64,000 nucleotides of DNA from Steinernema hermaphroditum (taxonomy: Eukaryota; Nematoda; Chromadorea; Rhabditida; Steinernematidae), in assembly GCA_030435675.1 (NCBI GenBank), contig CM059622.1:14012001-14076000 (forward strand). The letters run 5' to 3'. Shown in pieces: positions 22,250 through 35,149 of the stretch; position 1 is the first letter of the stretch; each line of letters starts with the position of its first letter. The position numbers and the translations under genes are program-made. A model generated the notes under the pieces. It saw nothing but the letters and a program-made list of their open reading frames with translations, did no database searches and was not told the DNA's origin.

Positions 22250-22808
22250 ATGGATAAACAAAGCGTTATAACGTTTTTCCTGTGAGTGGTAAAGAGCTCC
22301 TCACACGGGATGGATCTATTTCTAAACTGGGGGCAGCATAGGGACTTTGTGAGAGATCCAAATTGATTTATGCATTGTTGTGGTCAGCTAATTCGACAGA
22401 CTCTTCTATCTTGATGGTCATTTTTTGGCTCATATAAGGACTGAACGAGTTGACCCCAGAATGGAAAGAATCCACTTTAAGATGACAGATTCGTGTTTGC
22501 TGTTCAAATAGCACTGTCTTAGCTCTGTCTTACAGCCATCTGTGCTCGCCCAAAAATGACGATATCAGACGAAATCACCTAAAATGAGATACAGAGGTCT
22601 GAAAGTGGGGCAACATCATTCGACCCCTAACCTGACATTTTCTACAAACGCGGCATTAGGCTCCTGAAGTTGCTCGTACGAATGCTTGAGTGGTGAATTG
22701 TGGTTCGAAAAGATGAATTTCCTGCCCGATGTCCAAAAATAGATCAATTCCGCGTAAGAAGCTCTTCACCTCCCACAGGAGAAACGTTATAACGTCTTGT
22801 TTATCCAT
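22250..22808. repeat. Inverted coding-like repeat (arms 22250-22330 and 22729-22808)
   Basis: Left arm (plus) and right arm (minus) are about 80-85% alike. Both begin ATGGATAAACAA and can be read as M-D-K-Q-x-V-I-T-F-(F/L)-L...; the left frame is broken by a stop, the right is open (22656-22853, minus). The spacer holds the repeat shared with 15.25 kb. It is probably a fragment of a transposon or of a duplicated gene; I cannot name it. Confidence 0.45.
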
Positions 22809-23297
22809 TATCAGATACGTCTTGCCCTCGAACATTGAACAACACTTTGCCAAAAATAGGAACGCTCACGTTCTCTAAGGAACAGCAGCCAAAGTGCCTT
22901 GGTTAGAGCAGCACTAACACATGCAGCGCAGCGCTCAAAACAGCTTTGCCAAATGGACGATTGGCCATCCATAGATGTCAGAAAAGTGGCTCCTCTTTTT
23001 GCATATTACCCCATTTTTGAAAACAGAAGGAGTCTACACTAGATTATGGGTCTTCATATGTTTTACTTTTTGCATGTTTGCGGCCTTCGGAGGAAGCAAT
23101 CAATGCGACTAGAGATCGGACCATCGTCCAGATCATGTGCGAAGCAGCTGACACACTTTCAAAATGTTCAAAGATTTTTTTGATCAAGAGGACATCCAAT
23201 CTCTGATGCCCAGCACGAGTATATGTCTTCAGAACAGAACTATGCGCAAAGATATACATGATTTGTTATTGGCTAATAACTATTACTAATTCCTTAC

Positions 23298-23389
23298 CTA
23301 CAATGGGAGGTTTCCAAGTGCCATACTCTATCCATTTCAGTACACATAAGCTTGATTGGCGTGTGGCACTTGGTAACCTTCCTTGTTAG
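23298..23389. mobile_element. Short hairpin repeat (MITE-like)
   Basis: The arm 23298-23323 (CTACAATGGGAGGTTTCC...) pairs with 23364-23389 (...GGTAACCTTCCTTGTTAG), leaving a loop of about 40 bp. A related arm, CTAACAAGGGACGGTTCCC, occurs at 24552-24570 at the head of the tRNA-like repeat. Confidence 0.5.
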
Positions 23390-24551
23390 CAGGTTTTAAA
23401 TGAAATATACGATACCTAACTCAATATAGATCTAATATTTTAATTAGCAGAATCCTAAACCAACTACACACATCATAAACCACGACATGTTTTGACCACA
23501 CAATGATGTCAACAGTGTCAGGACAGGGCTTATTTATCCATGTTCTGCATTCATGATTTTCAAAAGCGGACAATCTAATCTAATTTCCCCCTAAATAATG
23601 CGCTCACAATGATTCCATCGCCAATTTTGCACAGCTACATCCACAAAGAGCTCTTAAATAATTAGCCTCGTTTGCCCAAAATTAACGAGAGTTGTGACAA
23701 GACACAAAAAAGGACGCGAACACTCAGCTGTGCGGAGCTGGCCCAGCTGACATAATGACGGCAATCAGCAAGCGGCTTACTCGCCTATCGATTTTCAGTG
23801 TTTTCAAATGTGTCACGTAGCATCAGACTCAACACATCCCGAGAAAAATGGAACACCCCCAGTGTTTCGTCCCAAATGGCTTTAATGCTTTCGAATGCGA
23901 AGAATGTTTCGCGAAATGTCGAATAACTGGTCTCGTTGATTTTGTGGAATCGTGCTTTTGAGAGCTCATTTATCATTGTCGCTAAATTTATGAAATAGCT
24001 AAGCAAACTGGAATAAAGGCGATAATTAAGATGTCTGTCAGAGATTCAATTGCAACTCATCACCATTACATTGCAATAGGACGTCATTTCCAATGCTGGT
24101 CATAAATGAATCAACTGAAAATATTCTGGTCAAACCATCGCAGAAAAAAACGACCGGCGCCACACGCCCCTAATTGAGCGTCACAATAAGAAACATTGCA
24201 GTGAGTAACCACAGCATTTCTCACGCGACCTGTCACACACGAAACAATTCATTTGCAGAACGGTCATATTTTAAATTGAATTTATGGATTGGGTTGTTAC
24301 GTCGAAAATGTGATAAACCACAAGTGATAAATATTCCCTATGTTCACAGTATTTTGTGCCCGATTCAAATAGATTGATGCACTTGCGAGGCCAATTGTAC
24401 TCATATACTATGAACCATAGCTTCTCATTTGCATCACTTCTGAATTTTGTGGGACCGAACAGTCGGCCCACAAGGGCAGAACGAGCTAATTTCAACCTTA
24501 TGTAAATGAAGGCCATACAGGACAAAATGAATTGTGAAGTCTATCAGCAAA

Positions 24552-24783
24552 CTAACAAGGGACGGTTCCCAAGTGATAAACGCCGATTTGGCTCAAACTT
24601 TGCACACTGGTGAAATTATGTTCAGTGACGTATGCCGGCAGCATGAGAGAGGGTCTAAAAGCAGTTTAAGTGCTGTTTAAGCCCACATAAAGGCGGTAAC
24701 TGTGTGGTGTAGTGGTTAACGTTCCGGACTACAACGCTAGTTCTTCCGTCGGGTTCGATCCCCGTCGAGGAGATAACGTTTTT
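24552..24783 (+). repeat. SINE-like repeat with tRNA-like part
   Basis: It begins with the CTAACAAGGGACGGTTCCC arm seen at 23.3 kb and runs through GATTTGGCTCAAACTTTGC to a tRNA-like segment and a T5 run. The order (head repeat, Pol III promoter boxes, T-run) suggests a composite short retroposon or a tRNA pseudogene inside a repeat. Confidence 0.4.
24700..24783 (+). tRNA. tRNA-like sequence (pseudogene or SINE head)
   Basis: An A-box-like TGGTGTAGTGGTTAAC (24705-24720) and a B-box-like GGTTCGATCCC (24752-24762) are spaced as in a tRNA gene, and TTTTT follows at 24779-24783. The T-stem is nearly complete, but the 5' and 3' acceptor strands do not pair and the anticodon arm is poor. It is probably not a working tRNA. 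Confidence 0.4.
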
Positions 24784-26926
24784 CTTAGCCTTAAATCTTC
24801 ATCAATGTCTTTAAACCCATTTAATCGCACGAAAACCGCTTGATATTGCGCGATTAAATGACTAGCCAAAAAGGTGAAACTTGCGCAAAATGTGCGAGAT
24901 TATACCAGTTGCTATTTTGCTATTGCGCTATTTTCAGTGCCACCACCCAATAGTTAATTCGAGACCAGAAAGTGGGTATTACAAGCTAATTGCTTATGCA
25001 ACCGTACCAAAGAGCAATTTCATTAATTGTTCTGCAGATAGGTGGAGTAATCTTGGGATCTTAGCAAGCTGAATCTTAATGAAATTTGATCGCTCACAAA
25101 ATCAGCGAGAATAGGATGAAAGATGAAAGTGAAGGGTATTTAGGAAGTCGCGAGGAGAATGCAATGAAATTTCGCCTAGACGATGGGTAACAGAAGCCAA
25201 TCCGAGCAGTGGTCAATCCAACTCGAAGAATAACGGCCACCCTCCAACAACTTTGTGAGCTGATCACCTAAGTCTCATTTTGTAACAATTTTATTTTGAT
25301 TCTCCCTGACTCTGCGTTGCATACTAAAAACGAGCGAGTTTCGAAGCCAATATCATTTAAAAACCGATGCCAATATTCGCGCCAACTCACCGCGTATCCC
25401 TCACCGTCGGATGATATCGGACCCAAACGATCAACCCTCGAAGAAACTAGCTCCAAAAAGACAAGAAAACAGTCGGCAATATGTGGTGTGAAGGCAAATG
25501 AAAGGCTGTGTGTGGTGTGACATCATGCATATGTCTGATTTCAGAGAATAGTTCAAATTCATCAAATTCATGCCAAATCATAATATCAAAAAGAACCAGA
25601 CCTTTGAAATACCGTATAACAATGACGGAGCGTCTGCGCACGATAGCGGAGAAAAAACATATTTGAAATTCAATCATCCGCGTCTGCTTAACGTGATCTC
25701 GATAGACGGCTCTACAGGTCCGACTAAAAAGCACCCAGCGTCCGAAAGAAAATAACAATATTTTCGCTGGTCAATGAACATGACAAACACTTAAAGTGGA
25801 ATCTGAGCAAACAACATGGCTTTCGGACGATGAAAGTAAAAACAGAGAAACAGGACTACTTGATTGTATCACTTGCGGTGAAATGCTTGGATTTACAGCT
25901 AAACCGGATATTGGGGATGGAGATACTATGAGATATTGTTAACCAGTTTCACTGAACGATAACAGGGAAACACGTATCTTGTGACAGAGAGATAAGTTCA
26001 CCTCATACGCACCTCTGATATGAAATTGAATAAGACTTACCACGCTCTTATTGTTTTTTTGTTTGCAATAAAATTTAATCGACTTTGTGGCAAGAATCAT
26101 GTGACACTTTGAACAACAGAAGACCGCTGTTTTTAACGGAAGGAAAACGAAGAAGAGCTCCAGCATTCTGCACTCGAGTCAAATGGGAATCAAATCGTCA
26201 AAAAGTAAAGGCCCGGCCATTCACCACTTAAAATGCACAAAAGAAGAACCGTAGATCACCGTAGTCACTGCCTCCCCTTCCTTCTTTGTTTAAACCCCAT
26301 TCTAGAGTGTTTACCAACTCTGCCGAAGCGTACGACGCCTTTCGCTAAGTTGGAATTCCACCCCTGTGTTCTGCCACACTCTAGCTACCCATATCGTCTC
26401 TCCCACCTTGATCTTGAACCCTTCGATCTCGGATGCCATCGGTATGATGTAACACTGGTATTTAAGCTTTGTGTGTGACTTCTGCTGGCTAGTTCCTCTA
26501 GATTACCACGCTCTCTTCAAAACCGCTTCTTTGCTCACCATCTCACCAACAACTGAAACTCCCTCCCATCCTCCGAGGGGAAGTCAGCCAGGAACGGATG
26601 AAAATGTAACTCATTAGGAGTTGACATGATTTCAGAGAGCTGGAATCAAAGTTTCGGTATGGTCGAGCATTCAAGGGTGAGTGACCTTTAATCTATGATG
26701 ACAACAGATTATTTAAATAGGACGAAGCTGCGAATGCTATTGGCACGTGGTTGTGAACAACGTTCAGCAATCAGTTCCGTGTAGTGCAAATTTTTTTTTG
26801 TTTCGTCGCGTGCTTATAACCATATATTGTAGCTTGTAGCAAATTACACTAGCTTTATTCAAAAGTAACACCAACGTAGATAACACGAAGTTATCTGTCT
26901 CCATAACTGCTACAGTAGTCAGCTGA

Positions 26927-29812
26927 TTACTGCGTCCATTTTGCGGGTTTCACCTTCGTCAGCGCCACGAAGAGAACGTTAGTGGCCACGAGGAGGCCGA
27001 TGAGAATGTGGAACACCAAGATCCACTCGTCTTTGTCGTAATGCGGAGCGGCGAAGGCCACCAAAACCGGAACGGCCAAACCAGCCAAACTGTCCTGAAT
27101 GGCCAAAGCCGAAGTGACGATGTAGTTGAATTGCTGACTGATCTGAAGATGTATTCGTGCTCAACTACAGTGCTTGGAAGTGACCTACGATTTGGCTTCC
27201 ACTCATCAGTCCAACAAAGGCCATTCCGCTGAATACGGTCATGAGGGTCAGCATCGCCTGGCCGACGAATGACATATCAGGGGTGATGAAGAGGAGCACC
27301 ACGAAGCAGAGGGTCATCGCCAACTGAGAAAGTGACACGAAGAGCAAAACGCGGAGGCGTTCTTTGATGCACGTGGCTCTGTCGAGGAACACTCCACCAA
27401 GGGCTTTCGTGGCGATAGAGAAGATGTACGGGAAGGCGGCCAAGACTCCTGTGGAAGTGACTTCAAAGCCGAGGACCTAAAACGTCATCAAATAGGCAAG
27501 AAATGAGCTTATGTAAGCCAAGAATCTGGTGACTTACCTTATTGATATAAATCGGACCATAGAGCAAGAAAACGTGGTATCCAATTGTGTCACCGAAGGC
27601 GACGATCATGATTCCCCAGAACGATGGCGATGCCAGAATTTGAAGATATGGTACTTTCAGAGCTTCAGTGGATTTTTCATTTGCAGGTTCATCAATTATG
27701 ACGCTTGAGTCGATGGCGTCGATTGTCTTTGGCTCCGCGCTTTCAAGAGGCGACACTTGATCTGGCCTGCAAATTTATATTATATTTTGCAACGCTAAAA
27801 GTGAGCAGCGATAAAAATGTTCCAATTTTTTCAAGGAATAGATATGACAAAAATGAATAAAAAAAGAATAGATATGTTCGTTCGTCTATAGTTTTTACGA
27901 AACCCAAGATGGAAAATTGCAAAGCAGCCACACTGAGAGATGGGCATCGGCTGAGCTGTTTATCCGTTCCGTTCAACCGATCCGTGAGCCGGTTGACAGA
28001 TCGGTTGAACGGCTAGTCGATCCGATTCTTTCGTGCCCATCTCTGATTACACTCCAACACAACCACGCCATGATTGCGTAGCGTTTTCAGGGTAGCTGCC
28101 GAAGTATCCACCAGCGATCGAGAGGAACTTTATACTGGTACAGGCCGGTGTAATGAATCACACAGCAAAGTAGTTGCGTAGCGTCTTCACAAAATGGAAA
28201 GTCAGAAGCATCCAAAGTCCTTAAAATGGATGCTTGAGAAACAGGTCATTCGTTCAACATGGTCTGGGTTTTGTGGTGAGAAAATCTGTTTTGTGGTTTA
28301 AAAAAAAGTTTTGTGGTTTAAGAGAAAATCGGATGCTCTCTGCCCCGGCGCCCCATGTCCTTTGTTTGCGCTCTCTTCGCCGTCAAGTCCTTTTTTCAAC
28401 CTTTTTAGTTAATTTGTGGACCACATAAGAGGCAAATACCGACGATCCTCAAGAAATAGTCAGATGTTACCTACCTGTTTGACTGGTTTGTCTCCTTGTA
28501 GGTAAAATAAAAGACAAAAAAGGCAGCAATAGTGGAGAAGCCAGCAAAGTAATAGGCACCGTGCCATCCAGCGGTCGACGTACAGAAGAATCCAGACACA
28601 GGCATAATCAGGCAAGGCCCGAGCTACAGTAACCTATCATGTTAATCGCTCGGTGTCGAGTGTCATACCTGCAGACTGCATGACAAAAGTGAAACGAAGA
28701 AACTCTTTTCCTTATCATTTCCACAAGAAGTTGGAATGACTCCAAGCGCTAAAAACGCCGAAGCCAATCCAAAGCCCTGCAACAGCTCCGGTTCTATAAA
28801 ACCCGACATGTCTGCTTACCTGAATTATCCTATGGATGAGAATAACGATGAAACTGTTCCCGAGGACCGGCACGATTATTGATCCAATTCCAGTCAGGAT
28901 ACCGAAGATCGTAAAGCTCGTCTTCATTCCACATAGATCGAACAGTTTCACAGCTGGATAGCTTCCGATGATACGTCCAACTGATACGGTGGCGAACAAG
29001 ATGCTCTCCTCAAACGAAGTGAAGTCTCGTTCATCACCTTCTAAACATATGTTATCAGTAGCTTGAGATATCATTTTTTCAGTGATGCCGATCGAGTCCG
29101 AAATCTAAACGACTCCGAAAGCAATATTTAAACAAGTCCGAGCCCCGGGCTCGGTTTCGTCGGCATTTCTGGGTTTGACAGCGTATAAACGGATCTAATT
29201 TTTGTGCCGCGACATTGCACAAGATCTCCGCAAGACTTCAGATTCTTCTTAGAGACATTCATTTTCCCACAAGCCGGCTGGCAACGAGAGACTTGGTCAT
29301 GGCTCGGCCGATCCACACCGTCAGCGCGTTATCAGCCAATCCTAGCCGCGCGTGGCCATCTGACTCAGGGAAGCTGTACTGACGCCAAGAGACTGACGAA
29401 TTGGGGATTGGCCTTTCATAGCCAAATGGATAGGAAGCCGATCGTCAGCCCGTTCCACTTGGTCATGGCTCGGCCGATCCTAGGTATAAATTGGCAGAAC
29501 ATTGGGTCGCTGCGCGGTTGAACCGACTAATGGATCGGCTGATGCGTTAACCAGCTGAACAACCTGCATAATATGTGATTAGCTGGCTCAGCCGGTTGAG
29601 CCGTTGAGCATCTGTAGACTCTGCGCCCAAACTACTGTAGTCCAACCTGTTCTTTTGTACTTTAGTTTGTTTAAAAACGTACCAGAGTTCGAAATCGTGG
29701 TGTTATCGCTGCTGGACTTCATGCATATGACAGTGAAGTGAAATATGGCGAAGTTTGTGCACATCAGCGACATGCATGCTAATGAAATAAGCAAGATGAT
29801 GTAGCGCAACAT
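26927..29812 (-). CDS. SLC17-type MFS transporter, copy D (446 aa)
   Basis: Seven exons: 29683-29812, 28820-29040, 28669-28776, 28475-28623, 27538-27766, 27189-27476, 26927-27142; they join to 446 aa. Landmarks: F-H-F-T-V-I-C-M after TM1, R-I-I-Q-G, L-G-P-C-L-I-M-P, an acidic loop ending A-L-K-V-P-Y-L, Y-G-P-I-Y-I-N-K, and C-terminal T-K-V-K-P-A-K-W-T-Q. It is the closest relative of copy C in order and phase of exons, but the last intron (between D-E and W) is missing, so the final two exons are fused. Two introns (27767-28474, 708 bp; 29041-29682, 642 bp) each carry a hAT-like mini-element. Start: M-L-R-Y aligns with the other copies; CATTGCAG about 50 bp upstream is an acceptor-like site. 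Confidence 0.87.
27935..28045. mobile_element. hAT-like mini-element in intron of transporter D
   Basis: Ends GAGAGATGGGCATCG and (reverse complement) CAGAGATGGGCACGA form a clear inverted repeat. The flanks GCCACACT and ATTACACT share their last five bases and may be a decayed 8-bp target duplication, as hAT elements make. The interior is a palindromic string of CGGTTGAACGG/CCGTTCAACCG-type motifs. There is no coding sequence. Confidence 0.55.
28264..28330 (+). repeat. Short tandem repeat GTTTTGTGGTTTAARARAAA
   Basis: Three imperfect copies of a unit of about 20 bp (GTTTTGTGG followed by an A/G-rich stretch) lie in the same intron of transporter D. Confidence 0.6.
29080..29171. mobile_element. 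hAT-like mini-element in first intron of transporter D
   Basis: Ends CAGTGATGCCGAT and (reverse complement) CAGAAATGCCGAC form an inverted pair around GAGTCCGA / CCGAGCCCC motifs. Same family as 20674-20768. Confidence 0.45.
29291..29480 (+). repeat. 24-bp direct repeat
   Basis: ACTTGGTCATGGCTCGGCCG followed by ATCC occurs at 29291-29314 and again, identical, at 29457-29480, in the first intron of transporter D, among other GCCGATC-rich sequence. Confidence 0.6.
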
Positions 29813-30949
29813 TGTATGCCTCTTTATGCCGCAAAAGGGGCCACACCGATGACGTCTGGAATCTGCAATGAAAAAAGAAGCACTTAACGATAGAATTGAT
29901 TTTTTTCTTTCGCGGAACTGTCACAACGGAGAAAGAAAGTGCTGGAAACTTCTTCTCTTCGATGAGAAATGCGCGCTGACGTTGCCACTGAGAGTGTAAA
30001 GCCGATCGCATCTAGGGTAACGTGTTCTTGACGGCCATAAATAGCGGACAAGTGCGGGTAACTCTTTTTTGAACCGCAAGGAACCGGTTTCGACTTGTGC
30101 GCAACAAACCTAACCCAACATAAGGCACACGGTCTAACGCAGTTAAACACAGACCAGTGATATTCGCAACCACCGACAGACCGTACGAGGAAGTGAAGGC
30201 GGGTGGGGCGGGTGAGGTCGTCCACTTCACGTACAGGCTTGATTGATGACGTGAAGTAAGTTACAGTCTTGTCACGCAACATTTATTGCCAGGAAATGCA
30301 CGTTGCATTACATTGCGAGGTGCTCTCTATGGGAGCTTTAATGTTACCAATGCATCTTTTCTATTTGAACCACTTCTTCACTATCGGAGTCGAAAAAGAA
30401 TTACAGTTTTTGTGAACGAAGGGTCGTGCCCTTGACCGATCAGTTCATCTTCGCTGAATAAAGGTGGTTTGGTAGCAGCGAACCGGGTCCGAGCCAAGCC
30501 AAGACCCATCAAGCCAAAATTTAGAACACTAGTAGAACTTAGGAAGTATAGTAAATGACGAAAAAATTAGCTGCTTATAACCAGAAAATATACGGAACGA
30601 TATCCGTTTCCTACCGACGATTCGCAAGACCCGAATCATGCTGACAGATCACAATCAACTTTCAGATAGGCCTTATATATATATTGGGACTGGAGAATTG
30701 GGAATAACTGGTGGGAAACGAATTGCTTGTCGGCGAGAAAGAATACCGCATCCTGTCTAACGTGCCTAGCGTTAAATGGCAGATGGTAGCTAAAGGGAAC
30801 ATCGTTCGCATACATTACTCCCTCATATCTACAGGGTACAGCGATGCAAATCGATCATTGCTAGAAACGAATGAATTAAAACAAACAACATTTACCACGT
30901 CAAAGTACCATCTACACTAGAAACAGGGTTGAAACTACATGGAACAGCA

Positions 30950-31500
30950 AAGGTTCTGTTCGAAGTGGCCGCCTTCTGCCGCGCTGCAGGCCTACAAACG
31001 TTTCGAAAAATTTCTTGACAGTGGCCGCCAGAGTTCGGATTGAAATTACGGCCCATGCCTTCGATTGTTGCGAGTCGATTATTGCGTTTGAGCGAACTCG
31101 TCAGGTCTTCTCCTCTAAGATACGGCACACCGAAAAATCCATGAAGTTCAAACTGGGGTAGTGTGTTCTTGCGTGTTTGAAACCAGAGAAGCTGCGCATC
31201 CTGCACAATCACATTCTGGTAAAGGGTTCCGCCGCTTGTCTTCAGTTCTTGCGCGAGTTTTTGCAGGAAGTACACTGGATTTCCGGCGATTCTCTTCCAG
31301 ATCTTTATTCTCAGTTCTTGTGTCCTCTCTCATCACCTTTTTCCTATTCCGGGATGGTCTTTAACGCCTACAGTCTCTTCGTACGGTTTGGCGACGCGAT
31401 GGACTTGCTCACGGTGTCATCCGAGCTTCTTCGCGATCTCGTCTTTAGGCTCACGACGCGAAAAGTGCACCACAGTGAGAAGCTACGACCGATTCACAAA
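30950..31500 (-). mobile_element. Tc1/mariner-type transposase relic
   Basis: Read on the minus strand, broken frames match the order of a Tc1/mariner transposase. A helix-turn-helix part (S-R-R-E-P-K-D-E-I-A-K-K-L) comes first, then a K-D-H-P-G-I-G-K linker, then R-I-A-G-N-P...Q-K-L-A-Q-E-L-K. After a large internal loss there is a C-terminal A-A-T-V-K-K-F-F-E-T-F stretch. Several frameshifts and stops separate the parts and the catalytic D-D-(E/D) core is largely gone. Confidence 0.5.
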
Positions 31501-31837
31501 ATTAGAGAAATTCAATGATTGAGATCGGCGTCACAATATTTCTACCGTACCAGTGTATCGAGTTTCAGCCAAATCTTCCAGGGTCATTTTGTAACCCTCC
31601 GTTGTTACTTGGCTCGAAAGCTAATCCAAGCCGATTATAACCTAACAGCCCATTAAGGGATCGTGTTATACAGTATGGACAATTGTGGCTGTTTGTCAGG
31701 AGCGCTGTGAAGAGAGCGTAGACGACTACAGTATGCCGCATGTCCTTTCTACCTGTCCCTTGTGTTTCATTACGTGCGCTCTCTTCACTGTTTGGTTGCA
31801 TTTCAGTTATTTCATTTTAGTCTTCAAAGTTAGGCGA

Positions 31838-34120
31838 TCGCGAACTGGAGAGTCGCGGGTGATCGGCCTGACGGTCCTCTTGGCGAGATGCGATTCGGTT
31901 TACGCTCGACGCCAGCGACAACGGATTAGACCGAACCGATATTTGGATCCATCGAGGACTCAACTTCCTTAGCATACAGTCAAAATCGACATTATAAAGT
32001 GAGCCAGTAGCAGAGAAATCAAAGGCGGAATTATTATGGCATAAAGCTATGGACAGGATCCAATCGCAACAGATTCAGGTACTTTACAGCTCACCTATGA
32101 AAGGAGTTTGAGCGATGTAGACAAAAACTCAACATTTGATTGATTTCGAAGCAAACTAAGGTCGTCCATCGAGTGTACAAAAAATCGCACTCGTTGACAA
32201 CCTGTCCCACATTCTTATTTCGGGTGTCAAACCATAGAACACGTTGAAGTTCCGCAGCGCAGAGGTTCAGAGATCTTTTGAAACAGGCCCTTTGTTTATC
32301 GAATTTTAAGTTTTTAAAAATAAAAATGGTGGATGGTTGCGTTTTCGCAATCTCCGCTGAACCCGAAATTTATCTCCACTTTGATGGATGAAGGAAGGAT
32401 CGTGCACCGGTTTAGAGCAATTAAACACAAACCCATTCATCGAAAAAGCACAGAACGAAGTGAGCGCACGAAAACGCACAAGCGGTCACCTGATGCGCTG
32501 TCGATGAAACCAATAAAATTTTTAAATTCCATCTCGAAAATCCGGGTCCATTGTTTGAAGTTTTGTTTTTTTTTTCATTTTTCTTAGCGGAGTTGTCCGG
32601 GTACCGGAAAATACAAGAAGTTTAGGTATTCCAACCTTAAAATCCAAAAAATCCATGGCACACAGCTCATGAGGTCAGGTTTTGGACTTGTCGACCTGTG
32701 CGAGATGATCTTGATCTTGAGACAAAATGTCCATTGAGAGTCAAACACACAAGGCCTAAGTGCCACAAGACTTAAACGAGTAACGACCACATATTTACTT
32801 TACAATGAAAGCACACGATGATGAAACAGTTATTGAGCAAAAAGGGAACATTTTATACTTCGCCACCCATAGTAGAAACGAATAACACAGAGATTAGAGC
32901 GGAATTCGTACTAAACGCATTTAGTGAACGTACGTTCCAAGGTGGGAGAGCGGATTAAAAAGAGCAATTTTTGTGGAATCAGAATGGATTGTGGGGCGAG
33001 ATGATGTTTTTCACAACTGGTTCAAAAAGGTGCAAATGATCCAGTGAATATTAATGAAGTCCGCTTGATATCAAACAGGATTTTAACCTCGGTTTGCTCG
33101 TACGCATAGGGAACTTAGCAAAATGCTGAGCTTAAAACCGAGCTCAAAGTCTTGTCCAGTTCCATTGTTTTGTCCAGAAGGCCATTATCACCCCCGAGTG
33201 CTCGCCGCGAGAAGTCTCGCTAGAAGTTCGAAGTCAGTGATGGGAAGCCTAAAAAGCTCCGATGATGGAATCCACCTCGTTTGTTGTGCTCTACCAACTG
33301 GATGCCTTCCTATTCAGCTTTTCACCCTTTCAATGTCCGCTTAAACTGGCATTACTGCGTTCTGGAATTTGTTATGCATATGTGAGAAGTCCTGGCCATT
33401 GATTCGGGAATATAAACGGCGAATTTTTACTCAGAATTTCATTCTTTTTCAAAATTTCCAATTGTCCAAATCTGTCCAATTTGACCAGTTGTCCACTTCA
33501 TGTACTACTTGATGTCAACTCTATCAACTCCATCATCGAGTGGTTATTGAATTTCCATTCTAGACTCCTGTATTTTATTCATTAATTCATTTCAACTGCT
33601 GGCGTACATTTCCGAATTGCAGTGGACGTTCGACTTCGCGCTACTGCGCCCGTGGTCGGGAACACACAGTTTCATTACAACATTCCTTTCGTATTGTTGT
33701 TTCACAGGTATCCTCAAAGTGTCGGTGACCCGACCTTAAAGATGACTTTGTCAAGACGCCGCTCCAGGACCGTGGACTCATCTCTTCGATGCAGATGGGA
33801 GCTCCAAAGCCGCTCAAACGCCTCTGTTCCTCAAACGCCGCGAGGAGAAGATGTTCTCGCCGTCGTTTCTGGAGGTTCGACTAACAACGCAATTTCATCA
33901 AAACATTCATTTCGTATGTTGTTTCACAGGAGGTCCTTGACTTGCATCCCCAGTGATCGGTCGGTTCGCTCCCTCTGAGGTCCGCCGAATGACTTAAGTG
34001 ACCGGTCGTTCTCGGTCGTCGTTGTTGGCGCAATGATCGCCCCGTTCCAATCCGTCGTGGCTGACGTGGAACATAAGTCGAACCACATCTCGCCTGGAGG
34101 ACCGTCAGCACCGCCATTGA
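31838..34120. repeat. Repeat R1/R2 fragments
   Basis: At 31838-31935 (plus) a stretch with GACGGTCCTCTTGGCGAGATG matches the reverse complement of 34020-34110. At 33760-33900 sequence like GACTCATCTCTTCGATGCAG matches R1 copies at 46.93 and 44.87 kb. At 33980-34050 the string CGGTCGTTCTCGGTCGTCG matches R2 copies at 3.01 and (minus) 54.07 kb. Confidence 0.45.
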
Positions 34121-35149
34121 TTCAAGAGTAACTGAAATGAAATGTTTCACGGGAAACACTTCTCGATCAGCGCGCAACAGGTTTAAACGTTCATTTCTAA
34201 GTGGTGTTACTTCCCGGTTCAAAAGCTCGCCATGTCCATATTGTTTTAGAAACCTTGTGGAACCTGCTTTCCTGGAACCAAATGTGTTCGTATCTTCTGT
34301 CTTCTGGGAAAGAAGCGGTTAAACCGCAAGGAAATAATTATCGTGGCTTGCACGAACTCATGTCTTTATATTATAGTCGACCCTTTCAAGACTAATTGAA
34401 GCGAAACAATTAACTTTATCTGTTTTGAGCGACAATATGTTTCTTATATCCAGTGTTAAACCGCAAGGAAACAATTATCATTGCCAACATGAACATGACG
34501 CAATTTTCTTTCCACTGTTGACCGCGCGTTATTTCTCCGATAATGTTCGAAAAAGTGCTTCAAACATGCAGTGGAATTAATTGATTTGATTAACGATGAC
34601 AATCAGCGGTTTTGGAGATCGAGATTGCGCAACATCACGGGCGGAATCGGAGAAGAACTAATCTGAAACGTAATTTCTAAGAACACTTTACTGCGTTCTT
34701 TACAGAAAGCACTCAAGAGGCATCAATACAACATTTTCGCAAACTGTTCCACGGTGTGCAAACTGGTTTAATCGGTTAACCGTCATGCTGCCACCGAGCA
34801 CCAAAAAGGTCATTCTCGTGCTGTCGCTTTGAATAATACATGAAAGCACAAATCGGCACGGCAATGGCGTGATCATCATCTTTTTCCAACTGAACTCACT
34901 ACATAATTTTGTTTCATTTTCGCAGTTGCGATTTCAATTGTTGCTGTTCTATGTACGCTTTGACTCTTATTACGGCTTTTCCGTTTTCTTCCTTTGAGAA
35001 GCAAAGAATGTTACAACCATAGGATGAGGGCATTAGTTGACTGACCGGAACCTCACTAAAATTCGGCCACTGTTAAAACTATTAAAACATAAGCCTTTTT
35101 AGGTTACTTTAATTGGAGTTTGATTAGACGTTCGTTACATTTACATTTA

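Larger units (their letters stand above)
21517..26926. other. Gene-poor region between transporters C and D
   Basis: A TATA-like CTATAAGG near 21640 could serve transporter C. The rest holds an inverted coding-like repeat (22250-22808), a hairpin repeat (23298-23389), a second copy of its arm at 24552 and a tRNA-like sequence (24700-24783). Frames such as 23785-24006 (minus), 25570-25755 and 26233-26478 have no recognisable domain or signal. Confidence 0.5.
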
